Shown in pieces: positions 23,804 to 33,431 of a stretch of DNA of 64,000 nucleotides (position 1 is its first letter; each line of letters begins with the position of its first letter). The notes beneath the pieces are model-generated. The model had not been told where the DNA came from, searched no databases, and saw only the letters and a list, made by a program, of their open reading frames with translations. A program made the translations under genes and the position numbers. The stretch comes from Olsenella sp. KGMB02461 (GTDB taxonomy: Bacteria > Actinomycetota > Coriobacteriia > Coriobacteriales > Atopobiaceae): contig NZ_JABAHI010000006.1 of NCBI RefSeq assembly GCF_012584445.1, positions 124,001 through 188,000 of the forward strand, given 5' to 3'.

Positions 23804-24874
23804 CTATCTGCGAGCTTTGAGCAGGGCGAAGATGCGCCCGTTGGAGCGCTTGACCATAGAGATGAAGTTGCCCTCTGCGATGGCCAGGGAGACGTCTTTG
23901 CGGCGAATGGGGATGAGCATGAGCTGCATCATGGTTGAACGCGGGCGAGCCAGCTCCACGGCCAGCTGGGCGCGAGGCGAGGCGATCATGGCGCTCACCT
24001 GAGCGCGGCGCTCCTCAGGAGTGAGGTCGCAGGCAGGATTGCACACATTCTCGATGCAGCCTATGAGGCGCTCGATATAGCGGCGCTGCACCATCTCGAC
24101 GCTGGCAGGGTCTGCGGCCAAATCCCAATGGTCATAGAGGTCCAACATCCAGCTATGCTCTTCTTCGCGCTTCTCGTACATATTGGGGCGCCAGCGGGCG
24201 GTCTCAGACTCTGCCCGGCTGCGGGAGAAGTGGTAATAGCAGCGGCTGGTGACCCCTACGCGCTCCACGTCCCGGATGTAGTCCAGCACAAAGGGGAAGT
24301 CGTCCCAAAAGGTGGGGCGAAAGCGCAGGTGCAGCTCCTCGATGCGGCTGCGCAGGAAGAGCTTGTTCCAAGGCACATAGAGCAGGTTTTGGTCGAACAG
24401 GCGATAGGCTGCAGCTCTAAAGGCCTTTTGACTGGAGAAGATCACGTCGTCCACCGACTTCTCCTCTACCAAATGCTCGCCGTCATCGCCGTAGTAGGTC
24501 TCGATGGTGAAGCCGGCGATCACCAGTTCCAGATCATGCTCCTCTGCCAGAGCCACCTCGTCGGCAAGCATGGTGGGCTCCACCCAGTCATCGCCATCGA
24601 TAAAGTGCACATAGCGGCCGCGGGCACGATCCAAGGCCAGATTGCGGGCAGCGGGAGCGCCGCGGTTCTCAGTATGGATGACCTCGATGCGCCAGTCGCG
24701 AGACGCCAGGCGGTCGAGGATCTCGCCAGAGCGATCCGTAGAGCCGTCGTCGATGCAGAACAGCTCCCAATCGCGAAGGGTCTGGTTTTGGATGGACTCC
24801 ACTGCACGGGTGACATAGGACTCGATGTTGTACACCGGCATGATCACCGACACGCGGGGCTGCTTTGGCACCAT
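23804..24874 (-). CDS. Family 2 glycosyltransferase
   Basis: A 356-residue GT-A fold transferase of the WcaA type, likely adding a sugar to a cell-surface polymer. N-terminal VSVIMPVYNIESYVTRAVESI, nucleotide-binding LFCIDDGSTDRSGEIL, and the metal-binding DGDD at 93-96. No membrane segment is apparent. ATG 24874 is used because GGAGGAG lies upstream; longer frames lack this. A TATAAA -10-like hexamer is on the - strand at 24937-24942. Donor and acceptor are unknown. Confidence 0.88.
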   Translation of the reverse strand: MVPKQPRVSVIMPVYNIESYVTRAVESIQNQTLRDWELFCIDDGSTDRSGEILDRLASRDWRIEVIHTENRGAPAARNLALDRARGRYVHFIDGDDWVEPTMLADEVALAEEHDLELVIAGFTIETYYGDDGEHLVEEKSVDDVIFSSQKAFRAAAYRLFDQNLLYVPWNKLFLRSRIEELHLRFRPTFWDDFPFVLDYIRDVERVGVTSRCYYHFSRSRAESETARWRPNMYEKREEEHSWMLDLYDHWDLAADPASVEMVQRRYIERLIGCIENVCNPACDLTPEERRAQVSAMIASPRAQLAVELARPRSTMMQLMLIPIRRKDVSLAIAEGNFISMVKRSNGRIFALLKARR

Positions 24875-25040
24875 AGGCGATCTCCTCCCCTCGCATCCTC
24901 GAACACGCCATCCGTTCACCCCACGATACCAGCCGATTTATACAAGAGTTTGATGCAGGCCAACCCTCACATCACATACACGCGACATCCAGGGAATGCC
25001 CATAAGGGAGTTTTATGAACGCTCGTAGCCGTCAAATGTG

Positions 25041-26210
25041 CTAGAAGGCAAACCCCGAAAGATTGACGATAAAGCCGCAGAGCACCGCCACAAAGAAGAG
25101 CAGGGTTGCAATGCCAAAGTTGGAGCGCATGGGGCGATTGGCCCTAAAGAGCACCAGCAGGCCCACGCCAGCTCCCACTAAAAGCCCGGAAATCATGGCG
25201 CCAGAGCCCAGCGCACCCTGAAGGTAGAGCTCGGAGATGAGCACCGAAGCCGCGCAGTTAGGGACAAGCCCTACCAGCGCAGAATAGAGCACCGCTTGAT
25301 CAGGATGGGCCAAAAGGAAGGCGGCAAAGACGTCCTCGCCCACGCCGTCGATGACGAACTCCAACACCAGCGTGATCACAAAAATGAACAGCGTCACCTG
25401 CGCCGTATGAACGAGGGCGCTCTTCCAAATGGAGCCATGGCCATGGCTATGGCCATGGGCGCAGCAGTGGTCGTGGCCGACAGCCCCATGATCGCAAACG
25501 TGGCCCTGGTGGCCATGGCCGCCCTTCTCGGCAGCCGAGAAGGGCCCTTCGCACTCAGGGTCATGAGCGCATTGGCCCTCAGCCTCTGCCAGATTGCCAT
25601 CGTCCAAATAGACGTCCTTGGCCAAGGCTTCCACCTCATGGTCTCTGCCCTCTTGGGCAGCGCGGCTCTCGCAGAGCTGCCTACAGGCAGCTGAGCGGCC
25701 TGTAGGCTGGGCAGACTCTTGATCCAGCTGGTCGCAGCCGCAATGGTCCTGCTCGCACAGCTCATGGATGCGCAGCGCAGAATGGGTGGGGATATGGAAG
25801 ATGCGCACGGCCAGGTCCACCAGAAGGCCTGCCACCATGCCGACGATCACCTTGAATGCCAGAATGGCGACGATTTGGGCAGCCGGGGCGCCGTTGGCTA
25901 TGAATACGGGCAGCATCTCGTCTGAAGTGGACAGAAACACCGCGATGAGGGTGCCCAGCGTGACCACTCGACCGCTGTAAAGAGTGGCGCCCATGGCCGA
26001 AAAGCCGCACTGGGGCAGCGCGCCCAACAGAGCGCCCAGTATGGGGCCTGCTTTGCCGGCTTTCAAGATAATGCGCTCAGAGAATCCCTGAGCGCTGTGT
26101 TCCAGCCACTCCATGGCGAGATAGGTGACGTAGAGGAACGGCATGAGCACCAGGGTGTCATGCACCGACTCGCCCACTACCTCGCCAATGAACGCGACCA
26201 TGTCTTGCAT
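25041..26210 (-). CDS. Putative heavy-metal permease (ArsP_2-like) with His/Cys-rich loop
   Basis: A 389-residue polytopic membrane protein. About five hydrophobic segments precede, and about five follow, a long central loop (roughly 151-259) with many His and Cys, including HGHQGHVCDHG and HGHSHGHG. The repeated halves LGALPQCGFSAMGATLYSG and LVGLVPNCAASVLISELYLQG are typical of the putative 10-TM metal exporter family. The loop likely binds Zn, Ni, Mn or similar ions; substrate is not known. GAGGT precedes ATG 26210. The next gene upstream on the same strand is 39 bp away. Confidence 0.75.
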   Translation of the reverse strand: MQDMVAFIGEVVGESVHDTLVLMPFLYVTYLAMEWLEHSAQGFSERIILKAGKAGPILGALLGALPQCGFSAMGATLYSGRVVTLGTLIAVFLSTSDEMLPVFIANGAPAAQIVAILAFKVIVGMVAGLLVDLAVRIFHIPTHSALRIHELCEQDHCGCDQLDQESAQPTGRSAACRQLCESRAAQEGRDHEVEALAKDVYLDDGNLAEAEGQCAHDPECEGPFSAAEKGGHGHQGHVCDHGAVGHDHCCAHGHSHGHGSIWKSALVHTAQVTLFIFVITLVLEFVIDGVGEDVFAAFLLAHPDQAVLYSALVGLVPNCAASVLISELYLQGALGSGAMISGLLVGAGVGLLVLFRANRPMRSNFGIATLLFFVAVLCGFIVNLSGFAF

Positions 26211-26249
26211 ACTACAACCTCGACTTTAGAAACGAAGGCCCTCTGCTCC

Positions 26250-26849
26250 TTAGGCCTCTTCGCTCCCAAAAGTGTCGCGATCAGGCGCTATGGCTTTCAT
26301 ACCCTCAATCACCATGGCGAACAGCTCATCCAGCTCAAGTTCATTGATTTCTGCGCCGCGGCGAATATCGTCGCGGTTGCAGCCGGCTGCAAAGCTCTTG
26401 GTCTTGAACTTCTTCTTGAGCGACTTCACATTGAAGTCCATGACGCTCTTGGAGGGGCGCATAGCCACACAGGCAGTAATGAGGCCCGAAAGCTCGTCTG
26501 AGGCATAGAGCATCTTTTCCATCTTGGACTCCGGCTGAGGCAGGTCGGGATTGAGATCCGACTGATGGGTCTGGATGGAATGGGCCAGCTCCTCAGAGGC
26601 TCCGGCCTCTTTGAGCAGGCGCGCCGTCTCGATGGTGTGAAGATCGGGGTCGAACATCTCCCAATCCAGGTCGTGAAGCAGCCCCACCTGAGTCCAAAAG
26701 TCCACGTTCTCGGGATCATACTCGGCCGCAAAGTAACCCATGAGACCGCCTACGGTCTCGCCGTGCTGCACATGGAAGGGATCCTTGTTGTACTGGCACA
26801 AAAGGTCATGGGCCTGCTCGTAGGTAAGCCCGCTTTCGAGTTTCGCCAT
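26250..26849 (-). CDS. HD-domain hydrolase
   Basis: A 199-residue metal-dependent phosphohydrolase-type protein. Metal ligands are suggested by H29 (FHVQHG), H59-D60 (GLLHDLDWE), H71 (LHTIETA) and H95 (QTHQSDL). No second domain is present, so it may act on nucleotides or be a regulator. ATG 26849 is preceded by GGAGGAG. It sits 39 bp upstream of the permease gene and may be cotranscribed. Confidence 0.82.
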   Translation of the reverse strand: MAKLESGLTYEQAHDLLCQYNKDPFHVQHGETVGGLMGYFAAEYDPENVDFWTQVGLLHDLDWEMFDPDLHTIETARLLKEAGASEELAHSIQTHQSDLNPDLPQPESKMEKMLYASDELSGLITACVAMRPSKSVMDFNVKSLKKKFKTKSFAAGCNRDDIRRGAEINELELDELFAMVIEGMKAIAPDRDTFGSEEA

Positions 26850-26946
26850 TGTGCTCCTCCTTCGCATTCGCTCTCACAGCCCAAGGCGCCCTCTCGCAGC
26901 TGCCTTGAACCCATAAATCCAGTCTAGCCCAGGCCTGCGCGAATCC

Positions 26947-27840
26947 CTACCAGGGGCGCAACAGCCCATTGGGGTAGTGTACCTCAATAAAGAACAGGCC
27001 TTCAGGAGGAGCGGTGGGCCCAGCGGCCCTGCGATCGGCTGCCGATAAGACCTCGCCCACCCAACTGGGGGCACGCCTGCCGGCCCCCACTTCCAGCAGG
27101 GTGCCCGTGATGATGCGCACCATATTGTGCAAGAAGGCGTTACCCTCCACGTCTATATAGACCAACGGCTCGCCATACTCCTGGCCCGCACTCACCTGAC
27201 AACGCAGGATCTCGCGACAGGTAGACTTCCCTTCAGCCGAGGCTGCCTTACAAAAGCTTTTGAAGTCATGCTCCCCCACCAGATAGCCGGCGGCCTCATC
27301 CATGGACGCCACGTCCAGCCCCTGGCGCACCCACAGGGCCGTTCCTTGCGCCATGACGGGCCGAGGGCCCGTGGCGATGCGGTAGCGATAGCAGCGTTTC
27401 TCGGCATCGAAACGAGCCGAGAATCCCGCCGGAGCCTCCCAGACCCCTCGAAGCGAAATATCGTCGGAGGTGAGGGCATCCAGCGAACGCAGCAATCGAG
27501 CAGCGGAGTAATCCCTGCGCTCCTGAGGACTCACCGGCAAAGATACATATTGGCCCAGCGCGCTCACGCCGGCATCAGTGCGGCCGGCACAGACCACCTC
27601 GGCAGGGCGCCGCAAAAGCACCGACAGTGCCTCGTTGAGTTCGCCGGCAATGGTAGGCTGGCCTTCTTGGGCTGCGAAACCCGAAAAGCTCGCCCCGCGG
27701 TAACCCACCTTTAGCACCAAGGTGCTTGAGCCTGATCCCAGCTCCTCCAGGCTGCAGGCTCCGCTGTTGTCCAGAGGCATGTCCGCTCCTGGGTTTGCGA
27801 GAGGCTCCTGGGTGTGTAGGAAGCGTGCTTGAGGCTCCAT
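26947..27840 (-). CDS. truA: tRNA pseudouridine(38-40) synthase
   Basis: Modifies uridines in the anticodon stem-loop. The 297-residue protein has the catalytic Asp89 in CAGRTDAGVSALGQ, RYRIATG and FLHNMVRIITGTLLEVG. The first about 40 residues (to GSGSSTLVLKV) are an extra N-terminal stretch without known motif; AAGGAG directly before ATG 27840 supports it. Position after ecfT is the usual place of truA behind the ribosomal protein block in Gram-positive bacteria. Confidence 0.93.
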   Translation of the reverse strand: MEPQARFLHTQEPLANPGADMPLDNSGACSLEELGSGSSTLVLKVGYRGASFSGFAAQEGQPTIAGELNEALSVLLRRPAEVVCAGRTDAGVSALGQYVSLPVSPQERRDYSAARLLRSLDALTSDDISLRGVWEAPAGFSARFDAEKRCYRYRIATGPRPVMAQGTALWVRQGLDVASMDEAAGYLVGEHDFKSFCKAASAEGKSTCREILRCQVSAGQEYGEPLVYIDVEGNAFLHNMVRIITGTLLEVGAGRRAPSWVGEVLSAADRRAAGPTAPPEGLFFIEVHYPNGLLRPW

Positions 27841-27897
27841 GGGTTTCTCCTTGAGGGCGGAATTGAATGCGGTGTTGCGAGGCGGTTGCGCAGGCGC

Positions 27898-28683
27898 TTA
27901 AGGGAGCCAGATTGCGAGGACCACCAATGCCACAGAACCTGCGATCACTCCCCACCCGGAGGCTCCCAATGGTTTAGGGGCTACCTGTGGCTCCTTATAG
28001 CCCCAGCAGCGGCCTGTCATTGCCTGTGCGGTGTGCTGCGCCCGCGCAAAGAGTGACACGGTTACCGGTATAAGCACTGACACCCAGCTCTTGAGGCGGG
28101 TGACCGCCGACCCCCCATCAAGGTCGAGGCCACGGGCTCGCTGGGCATCGCGCAGCTTATGGATCTGCGTGCCACAAAGGGGCAGGAAGCGCAGGACCAG
28201 CGAGAGCATCATGCCCGCTTGGGCAGCAGAGACGCCCAAATGCTTGAGGGGCCTAGCCATAGCTACGAACCCGTCGACCAGAGACTGGGAGCTTGTGGCG
28301 CAGGCCAAGGTGAGCGACCAAGCCACTAGGCACAGTATGCGCGCTACGGCATGAAGGCCGCGGCCAAAGCCTGCCCAGGAGATGCCCCAAGGGCCCCAAA
28401 GAGCGATGTCGCCGCCACCATCGACCACCAGGGCGTTCGACAGAAATGCCAGCAGCAAAATGACCAGCGCAGGCCCAAAGGCTCCCGCCAGCGACCTTAA
28501 CGGCACCCCTTCGCGCTTGGCAGCCACAAGCGACAACAGCAGCAAGAGAGCGGGCACCCAAGCAGAGGCAGCGCAAAACGCCGCGATGGTCACTGCGAGC
28601 AGCCAGCAAAGCTTCGCCCTCGCGTCCAACCGATGAAGAGGCCCGTTTCCAAGAAGGTAGGTACCATAGCTGCTGGTAATCAT
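27898..28683 (-). CDS. ecfT: ECF transporter transmembrane subunit EcfT
   Basis: A 261-residue membrane protein with about six hydrophobic helices and the cytoplasmic coupling motif RDAQRARGLD (ARG at 183-185) that contacts the ATPases. As part of an energy-coupling-factor transporter it would work with substrate-binding S proteins for vitamins or metals encoded elsewhere. Its start overlaps the ecfA stop by 4 bp (ATGA). Confidence 0.9.
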   Translation of the reverse strand: MITSSYGTYLLGNGPLHRLDARAKLCWLLAVTIAAFCAASAWVPALLLLLSLVAAKREGVPLRSLAGAFGPALVILLLAFLSNALVVDGGGDIALWGPWGISWAGFGRGLHAVARILCLVAWSLTLACATSSQSLVDGFVAMARPLKHLGVSAAQAGMMLSLVLRFLPLCGTQIHKLRDAQRARGLDLDGGSAVTRLKSWVSVLIPVTVSLFARAQHTAQAMTGRCWGYKEPQVAPKPLGASGWGVIAGSVALVVLAIWLP

Positions 28684-30338
28684 AGGGCGCCTTCCCCTGT
28701 GTTTGGGGTGTTTGAGAGGCTCTGAAGCTTTGCAGGGCGTGATTCTATGCCTGCAGCCAATTGGCGGCGCAGCCTAAGCGACAAGGGCTCTCCTGCCGCC
28801 GAGGAGGCCAGAGGCGCTTGGGCCACCAGCTCGTAAGGACTTCCTTGCCATGTCACCGCACCCGTCTCAAGGATCACCACCTGATGGGCTACTTGAAGCC
28901 AAGGCTCAGGATCATGGGTGGTCACCAACACCGCTGCCCCCGCATTGGCCTGGGCAGCCAAGGCTTTCACTACCTGCGCGACACCTTGAGGATCGAGATT
29001 GGCGCAGGGCTCATCGCAAATGAGGGCCGGAGCCTGCTGGGCGATGACCGCCGCAAGGGCCGCCTTTCGACGCTGGCCGCCCGATAGCTCATAGGGTGAC
29101 CGTCGGGCTAAAGACTCGTCTAGCCCCACCGCGGCGAGCGCCTCTTCCACTCGCATGCGAAGCGCCTCGCCAGAAAGCCCCGCCAAACGGGGCCCATAGG
29201 CCACATCCTCTGCCACCTGGTCGCAAAAGAGCATATCCTCAGACCTCTGGGCGCTGTAGGCCACCATCCCTGCCTTCACAGGCATCCCATGAAGCGAGGC
29301 TTGGCCCTTATCGGCAGCCAAAAGCCCTGCTGCCACCCGGCACGTGCAGGTTTTACCGGCCCCAGAAGCCCCCAACAGCAAAGTGATCTGGCCTGCAGGA
29401 ACGCTGAAGGACACATCCTTGAGAAGGACGCCCGTCTCACTCGCAAGGGTGACCTTGTGCAACGTGAGACCCTCTGGTGTAGGATGGGATGTCGCGTGCG
29501 AAGGCATCGAAGGCACAGGGAAACAGGCTTGTTGCCAAGCTTGCATACAAGACTTGGGGTTGGTGATGGCTGCCACGGGCTTGTGTGTGAGGGCGAGTGC
29601 TCGAGCCGCCTGCCCCAGGAAGCTGCGATGGTAGCCCATAAGGCGCCAGAGAGCTTCATCTTCGAAGAGCTGCTGAGGACTGAGGATGCGCTGGATACGA
29701 CCCTCATGCATGAGCACCACTTGCTGTGCCTGACACACCTCGACAATGTCATGGGTGCTTAAAAGCTGGCCACAGGCTGCAGGATCGCCTTTGTAAAGCA
29801 GCTGGCGGATGGTTTGGGCAGCCGCGGCATTGAGCGATGAGGTGACCTCGTCAAGCAAGAGGAATTGGGGATGGAGCGCCAAGAGGCCTGCGAGCTGCAG
29901 GCGCTGAAGCTGCCCACCGGAAAGGGCGTCGGTGCGTTGGGAAGCGATGGAGCCTAGTCCCACGGCATCAAGAGCCGCACGAACCCGCTGTTGAACCAAA
30001 GTTGGGGCCAGGCCTAAATTGCGGGGGCCAAAAGCCACCTCGTCTTCTACCAGCGAAGCCACGATGCTTGCCTCTGCATCTTGGGACGCAAAAGCCACCT
30101 GCTGAAAGAACTGCGAAGGCTGGAGATCTTGGCCAAACGCATTCCCATCGAGGGTGAGTAGGCCTTGTTGAGGAGCAAGCCTTCCCGCCAAAAGCTGCAG
30201 CAGCGTGGATTTTCCTGACCCGTTGGGCCCCACCAATGCCCAATGAGTGCCCGAGGACAGCGAGAGCGTATCTACGGAAAGCTGGGGCTTCTCGGCAGAG
30301 GTATAGCCAAACTGCGCTGCGTTGAGTGCCAGTTCCAT
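28680..30338 (-). CDS. ECF transporter ATPase, two ABC domains in one chain
   Basis: A 552-residue fusion of two ABC ATPases in place of separate EcfA1 and EcfA2. Domain 1: Walker A GPNGSGKS (37-44), LSGGQ (139-143), Walker B LLLDE (160-164). Domain 2: Walker A GASGAGKT (323-330), LSGGQ (418-422), Walker B CDEP (441-444). The linker about 255-290 is not conserved. ATG 30338 follows AAAGGAG. It lies between rplQ and ecfT; a terminator separates it from rplQ. Confidence 0.9.
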   Translation of the reverse strand: MELALNAAQFGYTSAEKPQLSVDTLSLSSGTHWALVGPNGSGKSTLLQLLAGRLAPQQGLLTLDGNAFGQDLQPSQFFQQVAFASQDAEASIVASLVEDEVAFGPRNLGLAPTLVQQRVRAALDAVGLGSIASQRTDALSGGQLQRLQLAGLLALHPQFLLLDEVTSSLNAAAAQTIRQLLYKGDPAACGQLLSTHDIVEVCQAQQVVLMHEGRIQRILSPQQLFEDEALWRLMGYHRSFLGQAARALALTHKPVAAITNPKSCMQAWQQACFPVPSMPSHATSHPTPEGLTLHKVTLASETGVLLKDVSFSVPAGQITLLLGASGAGKTCTCRVAAGLLAADKGQASLHGMPVKAGMVAYSAQRSEDMLFCDQVAEDVAYGPRLAGLSGEALRMRVEEALAAVGLDESLARRSPYELSGGQRRKAALAAVIAQQAPALICDEPCANLDPQGVAQVVKALAAQANAGAAVLVTTHDPEPWLQVAHQVVILETGAVTWQGSPYELVAQAPLASSAAGEPLSLRLRRQLAAGIESRPAKLQSLSNTPNTGEGAL

Positions 30339-30424
30339 AGGAGATCTCCTTTAGGGCTACCAGGACGGACGGGGTGCAGGATGAGATGGGGCGGGCTTCT
30401 CGGCAGGAAATGAGGGCGCTAGAG

Positions 30425-30458
30425 AAAAAGGGAGATCCCGCACAAGGCGAGACCTCCC
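30425..30458 (-). terminator. Intrinsic terminator after rplQ
   Basis: A 12-bp stem with one G-U and one mismatch (30430-30441 with 30447-30458), followed on the - strand by TTTTTCTC. It ends the large ribosomal protein block. Confidence 0.8.
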
Positions 30459-30484
30459 TTCATAATTGTGCGCAGAGACAGCGG

Positions 30485-30997
30485 CTACTCAGCGTCTGCC
30501 TCGGCAGGAGCCTCCTCAGCGGGAGCCTCGTCCTTGGCAGGTGCCTCCTCAGCCTCGGTGGTCTCGGGCTCGTCGGCCTTGACGGGCTCAACCTTCTCCA
30601 CCTTGGTGGGGGCTGCCTTGACCTTGGCCTGGACAGGCTCAGTCACGAGCTCGATGAGCGCCATCTCAGCGTTGTCGCCCTTGCGGGGACCGAGCTTCAT
30701 GATGCGGGTGTAGCCACCGTTGCGGTCAGCCCACATGCCCTGCTCGACCTTCTCGAAGATCTCGCGAACGAGCTGAGGGTCGCCCACCTTGGCAATGGCC
30801 AGGCGACGAGAGTGCAGGTCGCCCTTCTTTGCCCAGGTAATAATGCGATCCACATCGCCACGGATGGCCTTGGCGCGCGGCAGGGTGGTTTTAATACGGT
30901 CGTTTGCAAGCAGAGCGCCGACCAGGCTCTTCTTCATGGCTTTGGTATGGCTGGCATCGGTGCCGAGCTTCATACCATGCTTCTTCTGGTGCCTCAT
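30485..30997 (-). CDS. rplQ: 50S ribosomal protein L17
   Basis: Residues 1-130 are a standard L17 (MRHQKKHGMKLGTDASHTKAM). The remaining about 40 residues are an acidic Glu/Ala/Pro tail (AEEAPAKDEAPAEEAPA), making 170 residues instead of about 120. Such tails occur in Actinobacteria and are probably disordered. Follows rpoA after 43 bp. Confidence 0.95.
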   Translation of the reverse strand: MRHQKKHGMKLGTDASHTKAMKKSLVGALLANDRIKTTLPRAKAIRGDVDRIITWAKKGDLHSRRLAIAKVGDPQLVREIFEKVEQGMWADRNGGYTRIMKLGPRKGDNAEMALIELVTEPVQAKVKAAPTKVEKVEPVKADEPETTEAEEAPAKDEAPAEEAPAEADAE

Positions 30998-31040
30998 GGT
31001 GTATTACTCCTCAGTGGTTCTTTAAGTGTTGGTCGCAGGG

Positions 31041-31982
31041 TTAAGCCTTGAGGCCCAGGCCCATAGACTCGAGCTTATCCTTGACTTCCTCGATGGACTT
31101 CACGCCGAAGTTGCGGATGTTGAGGAGGTCGTTCTCCGAGTAGTCCACCAGCTGGCGCACGGTATGGATGCCGGCACGCTTGAGGCAATTGTAGGAACGC
31201 ACGCTGAGGTCGAGGCCCTCGATGGGCTTGTCGAGCTCAGAGTTGTCGTCCTCCTCGTTGCTCACGAAGATGGACACTTCTTCCTCGTGGTCGCCTTCTT
31301 CGTTCAGCGTCATGAATGCGCTCATGTGCTGATTGATGATGTTGGCAGCCTCGACCACAGCCTCACGAGGATCCTTGGCGCCGTTGGTCTCCACCTCGAG
31401 CACCAGGCGATCGAAGTCAGTGTGCTGACCCACGCGGCAAGGCTCGACGGTCTTAGCGCAACGGCGCACAGGAGAGTAGAGGGAATCTACGTGGATGATA
31501 CCGATGGCATCGTTGTCGCCCTCGTTGTTCTCACCGGAGACATAGCCGCGGCCACAGCCCAGATAGAGGGTCATCTTGAGATGGGCGCCCTCGCCCAGGT
31601 GGCAGATGACGAGCTCGGGATTGACCAGCTCAAAACCTGCAGGCACCAAGAAATCCGCACCAGAGACGGTGGCGGGACCCTCGATGTTGACCTCAGCCTC
31701 AGCTTCCTCGGCAGAGCCGGTGCGCTGGAAGACGAGTTTCTTCACATTGAGGACGATGTCGGTGACGTCCTCATAGACGCCCTCTACCGTAGAGAACTCA
31801 TGCTGCACGCCGTCGATGCGAATAGCACGAACAGCTGCGCCCTCCAGGCTAGACAAGAGCACGCGGCGAATGGAGTTGCCGAGGGTGTCGCCAAAGCCGC
31901 CTTCCAGGGGCTCGACGGTCACGCGGGCGACGTTGGTCTTGACCTCTTCTACCGACACCTGCGGTCGGATGAATTCGGACAT
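31041..31982 (-). CDS. rpoA: DNA-directed RNA polymerase subunit alpha
   Basis: A 313-residue alpha subunit with dimerising N-terminal domain (GGFGDTLGNSIRRVLLSSLEG) and C-terminal DNA-binding domain with HhH motifs (LSVRSYNCLKRAGIHTV). Start ATG 31982 with TGGAGG; a longer frame overlaps rpsD and is rejected. Gene order rpsM-rpsK-rpsD-rpoA-rplQ is the usual alpha operon. Confidence 0.97.
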   Translation of the reverse strand: MSEFIRPQVSVEEVKTNVARVTVEPLEGGFGDTLGNSIRRVLLSSLEGAAVRAIRIDGVQHEFSTVEGVYEDVTDIVLNVKKLVFQRTGSAEEAEAEVNIEGPATVSGADFLVPAGFELVNPELVICHLGEGAHLKMTLYLGCGRGYVSGENNEGDNDAIGIIHVDSLYSPVRRCAKTVEPCRVGQHTDFDRLVLEVETNGAKDPREAVVEAANIINQHMSAFMTLNEEGDHEEEVSIFVSNEEDDNSELDKPIEGLDLSVRSYNCLKRAGIHTVRQLVDYSENDLLNIRNFGVKSIEEVKDKLESMGLGLKA

Positions 31983-32007
31983 GTATACCTCCAACCGGGG
32001 TTGCTCG

Positions 32008-32601
32008 TTACTTGGAGTAGAGCTCGACGATGAGCTGGGCGTTGATGTCGAGATCGATCTGATCGCGGGAAGGGATCTGCAGCACCTTGCCCGAGAGCTT
32101 CTCGATGTCGACCTCAAGCCATGCAGGAACGGCCATGTGTTCAGAAGCGATGATGGCCTCCTTGATGGGGAGCAGGTCAGAGTACTTGGGGGCGACAGAA
32201 ACCACGTCGCCGGCCTTTACGCGGTAAGAGGGAATGTCCACGCGCTTGCCATCGACCTGAATGTGGCCGTGACGCACGGTCTGGCGAGCCTCTTTACGGG
32301 TGCGGGCAAAGCCAAGGCGGAACACCACATTGTCCAGGCGAGTCTCAAGAATGCTCATGAGGTTGTCGCCGGTGATGCCCTCGACCTTAAGAGCCTGCTC
32401 ATAGTAGCCATGGAACTGGTTCTCGAGCACGCCATAGATGAACTTGGCCTTCTGCTTCTCGCGAAGCTGACGACCATATTCGCTCTCCTGCCGACGCTGG
32501 CGCTTGGGCTGACGGTTGGACTTTTTGTTAATGCCCATCACGATGGGGTCGATGTCCAAAGCCCTGCAGCGCTTCAGGACAGGAGTCCTATCAACTGCCA
32601 T
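32008..32601 (-). CDS. rpsD: 30S ribosomal protein S4
   Basis: A 197-residue S4 with the S4 RNA-binding domain (ETRLDNVVFRLGFARTRKEARQTVRHGHIQVDG). The N-terminus lacks the four-Cys zinc finger found in some S4 proteins (it reads VLKRCRALDIDP), so this is the zinc-independent form. Primary 16S rRNA binder. Confidence 0.97.
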   Translation of the reverse strand: MAVDRTPVLKRCRALDIDPIVMGINKKSNRQPKRQRRQESEYGRQLREKQKAKFIYGVLENQFHGYYEQALKVEGITGDNLMSILETRLDNVVFRLGFARTRKEARQTVRHGHIQVDGKRVDIPSYRVKAGDVVSVAPKYSDLLPIKEAIIASEHMAVPAWLEVDIEKLSGKVLQIPSRDQIDLDINAQLIVELYSK

Positions 32602-32625
32602 GTTAGCTATCCTTCCTGATCCTGA

Positions 32626-33027
32626 TTACTGGCGACGACGCTTGCGCGGACGGCAACCGTTGTGCGGAATGGGCGTCTTGTCCTGAATGCTCTTCACCTC
32701 AAGGCCAGCGGCCTGGAGTGAGCGAATAGCAGTCTCACGGCCAGAGCCAGGGCCCTTGGTGAAGACGGCTACAGAGTGCATGCCGTGCTCCATAGCGGTC
32801 TTGGCACAGGCTTCAGCGGCCATCTGGGCGGCAAAGGGGGTGGACTTGCGAGAGCCCTTGAATCCCACGGTGCCAGCAGACTGCCAAGCAATGACGTTGC
32901 CCTGCGGATCGGTGATGGAAATAATCGTGTTATTGAACGTGCTCTTGATGTGGGCCTGACCCACAGCAATGTTCTTGCGCTCGGCGCGACGGATGCGCGT
33001 CGTCTTAGCGTTCTTCTTCTGAGCCAT
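32626..33027 (-). CDS. rpsK: 30S ribosomal protein S11
   Basis: A 133-residue S11 ending in CRPRKRRRQ, with [15 protein letters not shown] and [19 protein letters not shown]. Located between rpsM and rpsD as usual. Confidence 0.97.
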   Translation of the reverse strand: MAQKKNAKTTRIRRAERKNIAVGQAHIKSTFNNTIISITDPQGNVIAWQSAGTVGFKGSRKSTPFAAQMAAEACAKTAMEHGMHSVAVFTKGPGSGRETAIRSLQAAGLEVKSIQDKTPIPHNGCRPRKRRRQ

Positions 33028-33036
33028 CTGTCTCCC

Positions 33037-33408
33037 TTAGCCCCTCTTCTTGGCACCGATCTGGCGCTTCTTACCCTTACGGGTGCGAGCGTTAGTATGG
33101 GTGCGCTGACCGCGGACAGGAAGACCCTTGCGATGGCGAAGACCGCGATAGCAGCCGATCTCCATCAGGCGGGCGATATTTTGACGAGTCTCACGACGGA
33201 GATCGCCTTCGACGGTGTAGTGAGCGTCGATGTAATCACGCATCTTGGCAACCTCTTCATCAGTGAGGTCGCGGACGCGGGTATCGGGGTCCACGCCAGT
33301 GGCGGCGCAGATCTTCTCGGCTGTAGTGCGGCCGATGCCATAGATATAGGTAAGACCGATCTCAACGCGCTTCTCGCGCGGGAGGTCGACACCGTTAATA
33401 CGGGCCAC
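33037..33408 (-). CDS. rpsM: 30S ribosomal protein S13
   Basis: A 123-residue S13 with [21 protein letters not shown] start (GTG codon at 33408, AGGAG upstream) and [23 protein letters not shown]-terminal part that reaches the subunit interface. Confidence 0.97.
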   Translation of the reverse strand: MARINGVDLPREKRVEIGLTYIYGIGRTTAEKICAATGVDPDTRVRDLTDEEVAKMRDYIDAHYTVEGDLRRETRQNIARLMEIGCYRGLRHRKGLPVRGQRTHTNARTRKGKKRQIGAKKRG

Positions 33409-33431
33409 CTTGTAGCTCCTCTCGTTCTGCT

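Noticed and set aside
7363-24963. Shared 15-mer GTTTGATGCAGGCCA near 7366 and 24949
   Set aside because: A few 15-base matches are expected by chance in 64 kb on both strands, and the flanks differ.
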